Shown here: positions 54,954-64,000 of the stretch, one piece after another
How the letters are laid out: the number at the start of each line of letters is the position of its first letter
How positions within the stretch are numbered: the stretch's first letter is position 1
Assembly: GCF_023898315.1 (NCBI RefSeq)
Contig: NC_064615.1
Location: forward strand, 1,183,971,413 to 1,184,035,412
Direction: 5' to 3'
DNA length: 64,000 nucleotides
Origin: Schistocerca nitens
Taxonomy: Eukaryota > Arthropoda > Insecta > Orthoptera > Acrididae
Made by a program: the position numbers and the translations under genes
The notes under the pieces: generated by a model
What the model was told of the DNA's origin: nothing
What the model saw: the letters and a program-made list of their open reading frames with translations, nothing else
Databases searched by the model: none

Positions 54954-56027
54954 TGGTGGGTATTGGAACCTGTGATAGCGCACATTATCGACAGCACAGT
55001 GGCTCACATCAGGCCACGACAGAGCCACCGTTTACGTGGCAAGAAACACGAATTCGAGCCATATATAACACATCGCAATCTATCAGAGACAGAAGAAGAA
55101 GAAGAGGAACACCACATGAGACATCCTTCCAGGCTCTCTGGTGATGATGGCCAAGATACAAACAAGTGGCTGAAGGTATATGAGCGTGTAGCCAAATTTA
55201 ACAAATGGGATGACACCGTATGTTTGGCTAACATATTTTTCTACTAGGAGGGAACTGCCAAGCAATTTTATGAGAACAACGAGAAATTCACAAGGAGAAA
55301 CTACAGCACCCTACATTCAAGATATCTTGGAGCTGTGTAAACTAGGGGATCCTAGAATGAAGGAGGGAGATAAGGTTGCACATCTCATGAACGATGCTGA
55401 GGATATGTATCAAGCCCTACTCCTGAAGGAGGTTTCGACAGCAGACGACTTCATAAAATAGTTTCGTATCGATGTCTGTGATGGAGGAAGAAACTAATTT
55501 CACAAGTCTTCTTTGTCAGATAGTGAGAGAGGAAGTTCAGAAGGCGCTTGGATTGTACGGCGAGCAAAAAACCGAGATGCTTCAAGAGGTCATAAGGGAG
55601 GAAATGGAACAGACATTAAACCCAATCTCTCGTCCTTCATTTGCCTTTAAAACAATAAAAAGGTCGAGACCAAGTCAAAGTTAAGTTCCTACAATGCTGC
55701 ATGAAGAACCTGTTTGGGCACGAAGGAAGACTGATGTCTGGAGGACCCACGATAACCAACCAGTATGTTTCCACTGCGGACGACCGGGACATGTGGTGCG
55801 CTATTCTCAAGAAAGGCGGCGGATGTTTAATGACGCCCACGCCAGAAGACAGCAGACTGATCTTAGGCGATGAAGATGAACAAGAAGATGTGGGTGCAGG
55901 GCAACATAGGTCACCATCACCGCATGCTAGCCGCTGGAGAGTACGCTCCCCAACACACCAATCCAGGTCTCCATCACCGTTTAGAAACTCCAGCCGCTCA
56001 CCTAGCCACCGCAACCTGGAAAACTAG
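54942..56027 (+). pseudogene. Gypsy C gag
   Basis: Frames 54942-55247, 55210-55461, 55472-55684 and the 55690-56020 region. Motifs: KWLKVYERVAKFNKWDD, then DTVCLANIFFY, then QALLLKEVSTADDFIK, then TSLLCQIVREEVQKALG. A CCHC knuckle reads CFHCGRPGHVVRYS (55765-55806), in which the last Cys is Ser. An Arg/Ser/Pro-rich tail (SPSPHASRWRVRSPT) follows. Three frameshifts interrupt it. Confidence 0.75.
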
Positions 56028-56095
56028 AAGGTGCGACCTTCTTTGGAGGTTAGGCTGCCGAAGAGAGAAATCCTCCGCCATCCATCACTACAAAA

Positions 56096-56220
56096 ATGAT
56101 AGGAAATTACGTCGATATCCTCATGGATGGCCGACCAGCCCAAGCTCTTGTGGACTCTGGAGCATCAAATTCAGTCATTTCGTAGAAGTACTGTCGCCAG
56201 TTGCAGAAAACCTTATTCAT
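56096..56220 (+). pseudogene. Gypsy C protease
   Basis: Forward frame reads GNYVDILMDGRPAQALVDSG, then ASNSVIS and a stop. The aspartic-protease active site DSGA is intact (about 56150-56161). The region continues with frameshifts to about 56390. Confidence 0.75.
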
Positions 56221-56851
56221 TGACAACAAAACATCTTTGCTGAAGGTGGTTTATAACAAGGAAGAATGGGATATATGTAAACCCTACAGGAAGACGTGTC
56301 ATTCATGTGGCTATAAGTGGCCATACACAGCCATTGGAATTCATCATCTTACAAGAGTGTAGTCATGACCTCATTCTCAGATGGGACTTTTTGAAAGCTT
56401 CTTAAGCAATTATAGATTGTGGTCGCTCAAAGATTGTGCTAGATGAGATGAGATGAGATACTGTGGATAGGAAGATGCGCATCCGAGTGTGTGGAGACTA
56501 TGTGTGCTGGATGAAGTGATATTCCTGCAGTCAGCACTAGAAAGGTAACTGTCATATGTCATGCCATGCATTAACCAATGGGTCTTGTAGTGGAATGTAA
56601 GAGAAGCATACCACTGAAGACTAACTTGGTCATACCAGCCTCTGTCATCTCATTTAAGAATGGATTTGATGAATTTTGGATAGTTAACTGTCACCGAGAA
56701 CCACCGATCCTTCCAAGATGTATGTGTGTAGCAAACTCTGAGCCATTAATTGCTGAACAGGTGAGTGTCATAGAAACCTCCCATACCAATTTTGTGGGCA
56801 AAATTGGTCCTACCACTATGACACAAGATCTTCTAGCTTGACTGTCACCAG

Positions 56852-57645
56852 ATGTCACTAAGGAACAACAGAAGAAGCTACTTGCCATTCTTCAAGAGTT
56901 CTCAGAATCCACAGGTGAACAGCAAATTAGACAAATCAACGGTGAAGCACCGGATTAGCACTGGAGACCATCAACCAATAAGCCAGAAAGCATACCGTGT
57001 GTCAGCAATAGCTAAAAAGGACGTTTACCCCCTTCCACGAATTGACGATACATTAGATTGTCTGAAGGGGGCTAAGTTTTTCTCGACCATGGACACATAC
57101 TCGGGATGCTGGAAAATCGAAGGAGATGAGGCTGATCGTGAGAAAACTGCATTCATCACCCCTGAGGGCCTGTATGAGTTTAAGGTAATGCCATTTGGTT
57201 TGTGTAATGCACAGCAATCTTTGAATGGATGATGGATAATCTTCTAAGTCACCTGAATTGGACGATGTGTCTTTGTTATTTAGATGACATTTTAGTGTTC
57301 TCAGAGACATTCGATGAACACATAAAAAGACTGAGGGCCATTCTTAAGTGTCTCCAACAAGGCAGACTGAAACTTTATCCAAGAAAGTGTCTCTTTGGAG
57401 CAAAAGACACCAAAATACTTGGACGCCTGGTGTCACACGAAGGCGTGTGGCCATACCCAGAAAAGTTGAGATCTATAATGGAATTTCCTATTCCTAACAG
57501 TATTAGAGATGTGGGAAGTTTCCTCAGATTATGTTATTATTACTGTTTTTTTATCAAAGACTTTTGTATCAAAGCCAGGCGACTCCAAGAGTTGTTAAAA
57601 GCCGATGCTGAATTTTTCTGGGGCCACAATTCTTCGTTTTACTGA
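56852..57645 (+). pseudogene. Gypsy C reverse transcriptase
   Basis: Frame 56852-57232 reads VKHRISTGDHQPISQKAYRV, then KKDVYPLPRIDDTLDCLKGA, KFFSTMDTYSGCWKIE and GLYEFKVMPFGLCNA. Frame 57229-57645 reads CYLDDILVFSETFDEHI (catalytic YLDD intact), then KCLFGAKDTKILGRLVSHEG. About 50 residues of the RT fingers between RVSA and KKDVYP, which in relatives include the 'W.SPVVLVKKKDG' segment, are missing. Confidence 0.85.
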
Positions 57646-57659
57646 CAATACATATCACA

Positions 57660-59276
57660 CAGAAAATTTCTTGTAAATTTTTTTTTCCACAAAATTCAAG
57701 GAAGGAAATAATGAGGAAAAGGTTTACATCTACATCAAAAGAGGTGCTACCAAGCATAACCATGCAAGCAACTTGCGTAGTTGTCCTACCTTTACTGCGC
57801 CGAATAAAACAGCTTACTATGGAAAATTTTACATGACTTGCATCCGATTTTTGTTCCTTTCGAAATTTTTCTCCTCAATTTTTGCCTTTTTGTAATACTT
57901 GCTCCCTGTAGTGATTCATGCAAACAGAAAATACAGACAATTAATTTTTATAATTCAAAACAAAGAATGCAAGCTTCAAGAATTACTGGGGCATTGTACC
58001 TTTCATGAGATCGATTTGTAATGTGTTGAAGAATGTACCTATGAGAAGACCTGACTAAAAAGATTTAATAAATCTGAAAATCTGCCCTTCCCTAAAAACT
58101 TTTGCTCCTTGCACTGCCCGGAAAGTGAGGATGCAGCAGGCCAGGGTGTAAAAGTTATTCCCTTTCTAAAGCCTTATGCAGACAAAGTAAAGGTACACAA
58201 GATTAAAATAGATACAGCTGATGAACAATATTGAAGTACCCCAAAGATCCTCTGCTGCTGGCTAAAATATCCTATTTTAGCTTTGTTTCGGGGCAGGTCA
58301 TGACCTTTTGGAGGAATTCTAATGTGCGGCCCCCATGGCACCTTTCCTACACAATCTTTTGTCATGTCTACTAGCTGATGTGATGCCCGTAGTTGTAAAG
58401 GCTGAAGTATTATCTGCTGTGAAATCAGTGTGTGATATGAAACTTGATAATAAAGTTAGTCCTATTCCTGCAACAAACATAAACTGAGTTCATTCTGTAC
58501 AGTCTGAGCTCAGAAAAGTAAAAGTAGTACCAAATATATTTTAAATTTCAGGACTGAGTGCAGAGACTTTCTGGTCAATATGTGCTCAAGTCTCCTTCTA
58601 AAGTTACCTTTGAAGTACAGCATTTCTACAAGCATAAGCTTTGTGATCCATCTGTGATAAATAGCCGCCCAAGAACTAGCAAGGCTATAATCTTGAATAT
58701 CATCCAGAAATTCTCCTCAGATAAGTGGATACATGCTAAGCACTGTGATAATGTGAGAAAGAATACTTCCAACTTCTTGATAAGGGAATATGTTTGATCT
58801 CTGTGCAAACTGCAGGAGGACTGGGAGAAAAATCAGTCACTTTTGGAGAGACTTACTGGATGATGATACCACTTGTCAGCATTTGTACACCTTTCTTCAA
58901 AAGGTTCTCACTCTGAGCCATGGTCAGGCCTTTGTAGAGCAAGATTTTTTCCATTAATAAAGGGTGTGTAATAGTCAACTAAGAAACCAAGTCATTGATA
59001 GCCATACATCAAGTATATGATGACCTGAAATCAGCTGGTGGTGTCTTCAAGATTAATGTTAATAAGAGAATGATTCTGGACTGTCACAGTGCTGGAGATC
59101 GATGCATTGAGGCTTTAAAGCAGAAGCAACATGAAGAAGATGAAGAAGCTGAGAGAACTAGATGGAAGAAGGCCATTGTCCAACAAGTTAAAGGACTGGG
59201 GGCCAAAAAGTCACAAATACTGGTCAAAATGAGTCAGATTGATGTAGAGGTTACTTCCCTCACAAAGGAGTTTTGA
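57660..59276 (+). pseudogene. hAT-like transposase relic (C-terminal dimerisation region)
   Basis: Forward frames 58558-58797 (FEVQHFYKHKLCDPSVI, SSDKWIHAKHCDNVRKNT), about 58870-58960 (LSHGQAFVEQDF, corresponding to the hAT dimerisation string 'SHGQ.xVERGFS') and 58995-59276 (LIAIHQVYDDLKSAGGVFKI, HSAGDRCIEALKQKQHEEDE, coiled-coil tail). Upstream 58200-58530 has weaker similarity. The arrangement matches a multi-copy insect protein family with a hAT-type C-terminus. Stops at 58797 and frameshifts make it a relic. Whether it was a transposon or a domesticated gene cannot be told. Confidence 0.55.
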
Positions 59277-59279
59277 CTG

Positions 59280-61280
59280 GTTTTCATTGATTGATTTGAA
59301 TAGTTTGTTTGACAAAATACAGAGTATTACTATTTGGCAGAGGAAAGTCACTAAATGTACCCCAGTGCTGTTCTTATTTTCTAAACATTAATGTTATATC
59401 ATGCGACATATTTCTTCTATGTTTGTGTGGTCTGATGCATTATGTTGCCCAGAAAATTCAAACATCCTGTATAGTAGGATGAAGGTGTTAACCAAAGTAT
59501 GAAACCTAATGAAAAAGGTGACTGACAAGACCTCTGTGTATACTTTGATGTTCAGTTTTCCAGGCTTGTCAGGATATAAATACGTGTTTTATACACTCTA
59601 GTTTGTGTCCATTTTTTCTGAACCCCCTTGTAACATTTAGTGCCAGAATCTTGGTGGTAACACACAGCCCAGAACAATCCATGATGATTTAGGAATTGCC
59701 AGATGTAGATTGCACACAAAGAAAAGTAAATTCATAAAGAAATTATTTACAAAATGTGACACAAGTTGATGCCAAAAACTGTTTCAAGCCATGTATCTTA
59801 AAACATGCATTACTTCATCTCCATCAGTTGTGAAGTAGCCTCACAACCATCTTGTGGGTGAACCTATTACTTCATAGCCTTCTCAGGCATGCATTGTTAC
59901 CCACATCACTGCTTCAGTCTGTCAGCACCTACCTGAACTTTCTGAATTCAGTCAGAGTTCTATGCAAAAGTGTAGGTTTGTGTCCTAAACCAACAGTTCT
60001 AATATGTCAGAAGAGCTCATGACAGCTGATAATCCCCTGTGGAAAGAAAGATGTATTCTGAAGAATAGCTTTTGGTGTGTTCTCTGTAGCAATATTTGTC
60101 TTCAGCTCATCATATCAAAAATGGCTTCCATGGTTTGAGACAAAACTTAAAAAGAAGATAGTAGTAAATCAGTATTGTTAATCCACAGGTGGATTGTAAT
60201 TTCCAGCAGTGTATTACAAGGACGTGTACTATAGTTATGAATTGAATTGTTGTTAAAGATTCTTATTTTCTTCCTTAGTGACTTTTCAGATACCATTGTG
60301 TGTGATGTTGGTTTGATAAACATTTGTACCTACTGAAACTTAACTGCAAGTACAAATTTTAAAATTCCTATGCCTCCACCTAATAAAACGTGTCATAACC
60401 CTTGTATACAAAGGACAAAGAAATATACGGTTATTATTTTTATTTGTGTGTCTTGTTATATTACTTACTTTAGCACTTTTATATAGCTGTTCCATTCGTT
60501 TAGTCCTCCAGTCCCAGATGGTAATTGTAGGGGCTGCTTGTAAATATTGGGTCTTCGCTGTGTAAAAGTACACACTGTATCATTTAAGACCGAATATAAT
60601 GCCTGAATCCTTTGACTGCTCACTTTATACATGCAGTGTGTTTTCTCACTGCTTAAAATTTGTTTGAATTTTAAATGAAAGAACTGGAAGTGTCACATAA
60701 TTTGCTGAAAATTACTGAATTATCACTTATTGTAACACGTAATGAAAAGGAAACTTCTCTTTAGTTTTCATTTAATCATAAGATTGTCAGCACTTTAGAT
60801 ACAAAAGCAGTACTGACACACTTCAAATTTGTTATTGATTTTAGTTTGATTAACAGTTTTCTGTTCGTATTCTTGCACTGTGATTCAAACAATTTGTATG
60901 ATGATTTTATGTCATCACAAATGTTTAAAAGATTTGATTCCACATAAAATACAGTTTACCTTAAAAAAGCATTGATGGAAGCTATCACATGGTCTTAATA
61001 AACACAACTTAAAATCAAAGTATTCAACATAATAAATATGATTTTGGAGTGATAAATTGTAATTAAATATTGGGCTATGCCATAAAAGTTTTTTTTCTTT
61101 TAATTATGATTTCATAATATGTCACGGTAATTGCTATTAGATGAAAAATAATTTTAGCCAAGTAAAATTTTCTGTGTCAGTATTTGTTCTGCATTTGAAG
61201 AGAAACGATATTTATGTAGCATTTATACCTGGGTGTTTTACAATGTGATGTTCACCATCTGATTATTTACAAATTGAATG
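59280..61280. other. Unassigned AT-rich stretch
   Basis: No ORF with family motifs, no dynein C-terminal exon and no transposon ends recognised. Confidence 0.5.
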
Positions 61281-61785
61281 ATGTTGTTGTTGTGTTCTTC
61301 AGTCCTGAGACTGGTTTGATGCAGCTCTCCATGGTACTCTATCCTGTGCAAGCTGCTTCATCTCCCAGTACCTACTGCAGCCTACATCCTTCTGAATCTG
61401 CTTAATGTATTCATCTCTTGGTCTCCCTCTACAAGTTTTACCCTCCACACTGCCCTCCAGTACTAAATTGGTGATCCCTTGATGCCTCAGAACATGTCCT
61501 ACCAACCGGTCCCTTCTTCTGGTCAAGTTGTGCCACAGACACCTCATTAGTTATGTGATCTACCCCTCTAATCTTCAGCATTCTTCTGTAGCACCACATT
61601 TCGTGAGCTTCTATTTTCTTCTTGCCTAAACTATTTATTGTCCATGTTTCACTTCCATACATGGCTACACTCAATACAAACACTTTCAGAAATGACTTCC
61701 TGACACTTAAATCAATACTCGATGTTAACAAATTTCTCTTATTCAGAAACGCTTTCCTTGCCGTTGCCAGTCTACATTTTATATC

Positions 61786-63504
61786 TTATCTACTTCGACC
61801 ATCGTCAGTTATTGTGCTCCCCAAATAGCAAAACTCATTCCCTAATCTAATTCCCTCAGCATCACTCGACTTAATTTGACTACATTCCATTATCCTCGGT
61901 TTGCTTTTATTGATGTTCATCTTATACCCTCCTTTCAAGACACTGTCCATTCCATTCAACTGCTCTTCCAAGTCCTTTGATGTCTCATCGGTGAATCTCA
62001 AAGTTTTTATTTCTTCTCCATGGATTTTAATGCCTACTACAAATTTTTCTTTTGTTTCCTTTACTGCTTGCTCAATATACAGATTGAATAGCATCGGGGA
62101 TAGGCTACAACCCTGTCTCACTACCTTCCCAACCACTGCTTCCCTTTCATGTCCCTCGACACTTATAACTGCCATCTGGTTTCTGTAAAAATTGTAAATA
62201 GCCTTTCGCTCCCTGTATTTTACCCCTGCCACCTTCAGAATTTGGAACAGAGTATTCCAGTCAACATTGTCAAAAGCTTTCTCTAAGTCTACAAATGCTA
62301 GAAATGTAGGTTTGCCTTTCCTTAATCTTTCTTCTAAAATAAGTCGTAAGGTCAGTATTGCCTCACGTGTTCCGATATTTCTACAGAATCCAAACTGATC
62401 TTCCCCGAGGTCGGCTTCTACTAGTTTTTCCATTTGTCTGTAAAGAATTCGCGTTAGTATTTTGCAGCTGTGGCTTATTAAACTGATGGTTCGGTAATTT
62501 TCACATCTGTCAACACCTGCTTTCTTTGGGATTGGAATTATTATATTCTTCTTGAAGTCTGAGGGAATTTTGCCTGTCTCATACATCTTGCTCACCAGAT
62601 GGTAGAGTTCTGTCAGTACTGGCTCTCCCAAGGCTGTCAGTAGTTCTAATGGAATGTTGTCTACTCCCGGGGCCTTGTTTCGACTTAGGTCTTCCAGTGC
62701 TCTGTCAAAGTCTTCACTCAGTGTCATATCTCCCATTTCATCTTCAACTACATCCTCTTCCATTTCCATAATATTGTCCTCAAGAACATCGTCCCTGTAC
62801 AGATCCTCTATATACTCCTTCCACCTTTCTGCTTTCCCTTCTTTGCTTAGAACTGGGTTTCCATCTGAGCTCTTGATATTCATACAAGTGGTTCTCTTTT
62901 CTCCAAAGGTCTCTTTAATTTTCCTGTAGGCAGTATCTATCTTACCCCTAGTGATATGTGCCTCTACATCCTTACATCTGTCCTCTAGCGATCTGTGCTT
63001 AGCCATTTTGCACTTCCTGTTGATCTCATTTTTGAGACGTTTGTATTCCTTTTTGCCTGCTTGATTTACTGCATTTTTGCATTTTCTGCTTCCATCAATT
63101 AAATTCAGTATCTCTTCTGTTACCCAAGGCTTTCTACTAGCCCTTGTGTTTTTACCTACTTGATCCTCTGCTGCCTTCACTATTTCATCCCTCAAAGCTA
63201 CCCATTCTTCTTCAACTGTATTTCTTTCCCCCATTCCTGTCAATTGTTCCCTTATGCTCTCCCTGAAACTCTGTACAACCTCTGGTTCTTTCAGTTTATC
63301 CAGGTCCCATCTCCTTAAATTCCCATCTTTTTGCAGTTTCTTCAGTTTTAATCTACAGTTCATAACCAATAGATTGTGGTCAGAGTCCACATCTGCCCCT
63401 GGAAATGTCATACAATTTAAAATCTGGTTCCTAAATCTCTGTCTTACTATTAAATAATCTATCTGAAACCTTCTAGTATCTCCAGAGTTCTTCCATGTAT
63501 ACAA
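61786..63504 (-). pseudogene. RTE-like LINE copy 3, endonuclease C-terminus, linker and reverse transcriptase
   Basis: A 572-codon frame. It contains the EEP C-terminal part (FQIDYLIVRQR, DVDSDHNLLVMN), the basic linker (SRKPWVTEEILNLIDGSRK) and KETFGEKRTTCMNIKSSDG. The RT part has LSRNKAPGVDN, DFKKNIIIPIPKKAG, LAFVDLEKAFDNVDWN and VRQGCSLSPMLFNLYIEQ. The catalytic box is lost: other copies read KTLRFADDIVIL, here KTLRFTDETSKDLEEQ, from a substitution plus an in-frame deletion of about nine codons. The C-terminal domain continues in other frames at 61731-61438 and 61547-61299. Confidence 0.9.
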
Positions 63505-63532
63505 CCTTCTTTCATGATTGTTGAACCAAGTG

Positions 63533-63979
63533 TTAGATTAAGTTATGCTCTGTGCAAAATTCTATGAGGTGCCTTCCTCTTTCATTTCTTAGCCCCAATC
63601 CATATTCTCCTACTATGTTTTCTTCTCTTCCTTTTCCTACTGTTGAATTCCAGTCACCCATTACTATTAAATTTTCATCTCCCTTCACTACCTGAATAAT
63701 TTCTTTTATCTCATCATACATTTCATCAATTTCTTCATCATCTGCAGAGCTAGTAGGCATATAAACTTGTACTACTGTAGTAGGTGTGGGCTTTGTGTCT
63801 ATCTTGGCCACAATAATGTGTTCACTATGCTGTTTGTAGTAGTTTACCCACACTCCTATTTTTTTATTCCTTATTAAACCTACTCCTGCATTACCCCTAT
63901 TTGATTTTCTATTTATAACCATGTATTCACCTGACCAAAAGTCTTGTTCCTCCTGCCACCAAACTTCACTAATTCCCAC
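63533..63979 (-). pseudogene. RTE-like LINE copy 3, endonuclease N-terminus
   Basis: A 148-codon frame with GISEVWWQEEQDFWSGEYM, NRKSNRGNAGVGLIRNKKIG, VVQVYMPTSSADDEE, LIVMGDWNSTVG and GLGLRNERGRHLIEF. It is separated from the downstream frame by a small indel near 63533. The codons for the very N-terminus are outside the window. Confidence 0.88.
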
Positions 63980-64000
63980 TATATCTAACTTTAACCTATC

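Larger units (their letters stand above)
54656..57645 (+). mobile_element. Ty3/gypsy LTR retrotransposon C, 3'-truncated
   Basis: Order on the plus strand: LTR-like region (54656-54953), gag (54942-56027), protease (about 56096-56220) and RT (56852-57645). It ends after the RT connection, and no RNase H, integrase or second LTR was found. Frames are broken several times. It is distinct in sequence from gypsy B. Confidence 0.78.
61282..64000 (-). mobile_element. RTE-like LINE copy 3, nearly full length, cut by the window edge
   Basis: Starts on the left with the (AAC)n tail (GTTGTTGTTG at 61283) and runs on the minus strand through RT and endonuclease to the window end. Copy 1 has only about 150 bp more at its 5' end. 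The longest frame is 572 codons (63504-61786). It shows the same order and motifs as copies 1 and 2 and has no insertions. Confidence 0.93.

Noticed and set aside
56441-56460. GAGAT pentamer run as a regulatory GAGA site
   Set aside because: Only four units within a decayed gypsy element; it is most simply replication slippage.

Overview
The window is eukaryotic and almost certainly from an orthopteran insect, most likely a locust or grasshopper of the Schistocerca type. The evidence is very long introns, a conserved axonemal dynein gene in small exons, and several repeat families I recognise from locust genomes. These are tRNA-derived SINEs with conserved B-boxes, a CR1-like LINE with a (TAGATG)n tail, an RTE-like LINE with an (AAC)n tail, and a tRNA-headed composite repeat. 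There is no sign of prokaryotic organisation. The species assignment comes from memory of repeat families, not from a search.

The only host gene I can support is on the + strand. Four exons (638-826, 5961-6169, 14880-15090, 16838-16867) splice in compatible phases and encode the near-C-terminal part of an inner-arm axonemal dynein heavy chain (DNAH3/DNAH7/DNAH12 type). The first three correspond to the AAA6/C-terminal region, and the fourth is a 30-bp microexon. The final coding exons were not found, so the gene probably continues past the window. If so, most of the window from 16.9 kb onward would be intron or downstream flank.

The rest is layered transposon debris. 6.4-13.9 kb: remains of two minus-strand Ty3/gypsy elements, with a perfectly bounded palindromic mariner (7451-8310) and two SINEs. 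18.1-26.8 kb: a nest in which a TATA-flanked TIR element holds a CR1-like LINE, which holds an RTE-like LINE, which holds a 5'-truncated third LINE. 27-32.7 kb: an old RTE-like LINE interrupted by a pol-deleted LTR element with a 5-bp target duplication. 33.2-41.5 kb: a decayed Helitron (Rep, zinc finger, PIF1-type helicase) interrupted by an RTE-like LINE, itself interrupted by an hAT-like element, plus a Harbinger-like MITE. 41.6-44 kb: another old LINE with a second TATA-flanked TIR element. 44.6-47.1 kb: two Penelope-like fragments in opposite orientation. 48.3-52.4 kb: a second CR1-like LINE with three insertions. 52.5-54.7 kb: head-to-head pieces of PHD/SGNH-ORF1 LINE material. 54.7-57.6 kb: a + strand gypsy element. 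57.7-59.3 kb: an hAT-like transposase relic. 61.3-64 kb: a nearly full-length RTE-like LINE cut by the window edge.

The most interesting signal is at 41161-41438. It is a roughly 28-unit decamer tandem array whose consensus is a continuous heat-shock element (alternating TTC and GAA modules at 5-bp spacing). It lies about 45 bp upstream of a TATA box and the start of the minus-strand Helitron. It looks like a heat-shock-type promoter carried by a mobile element.
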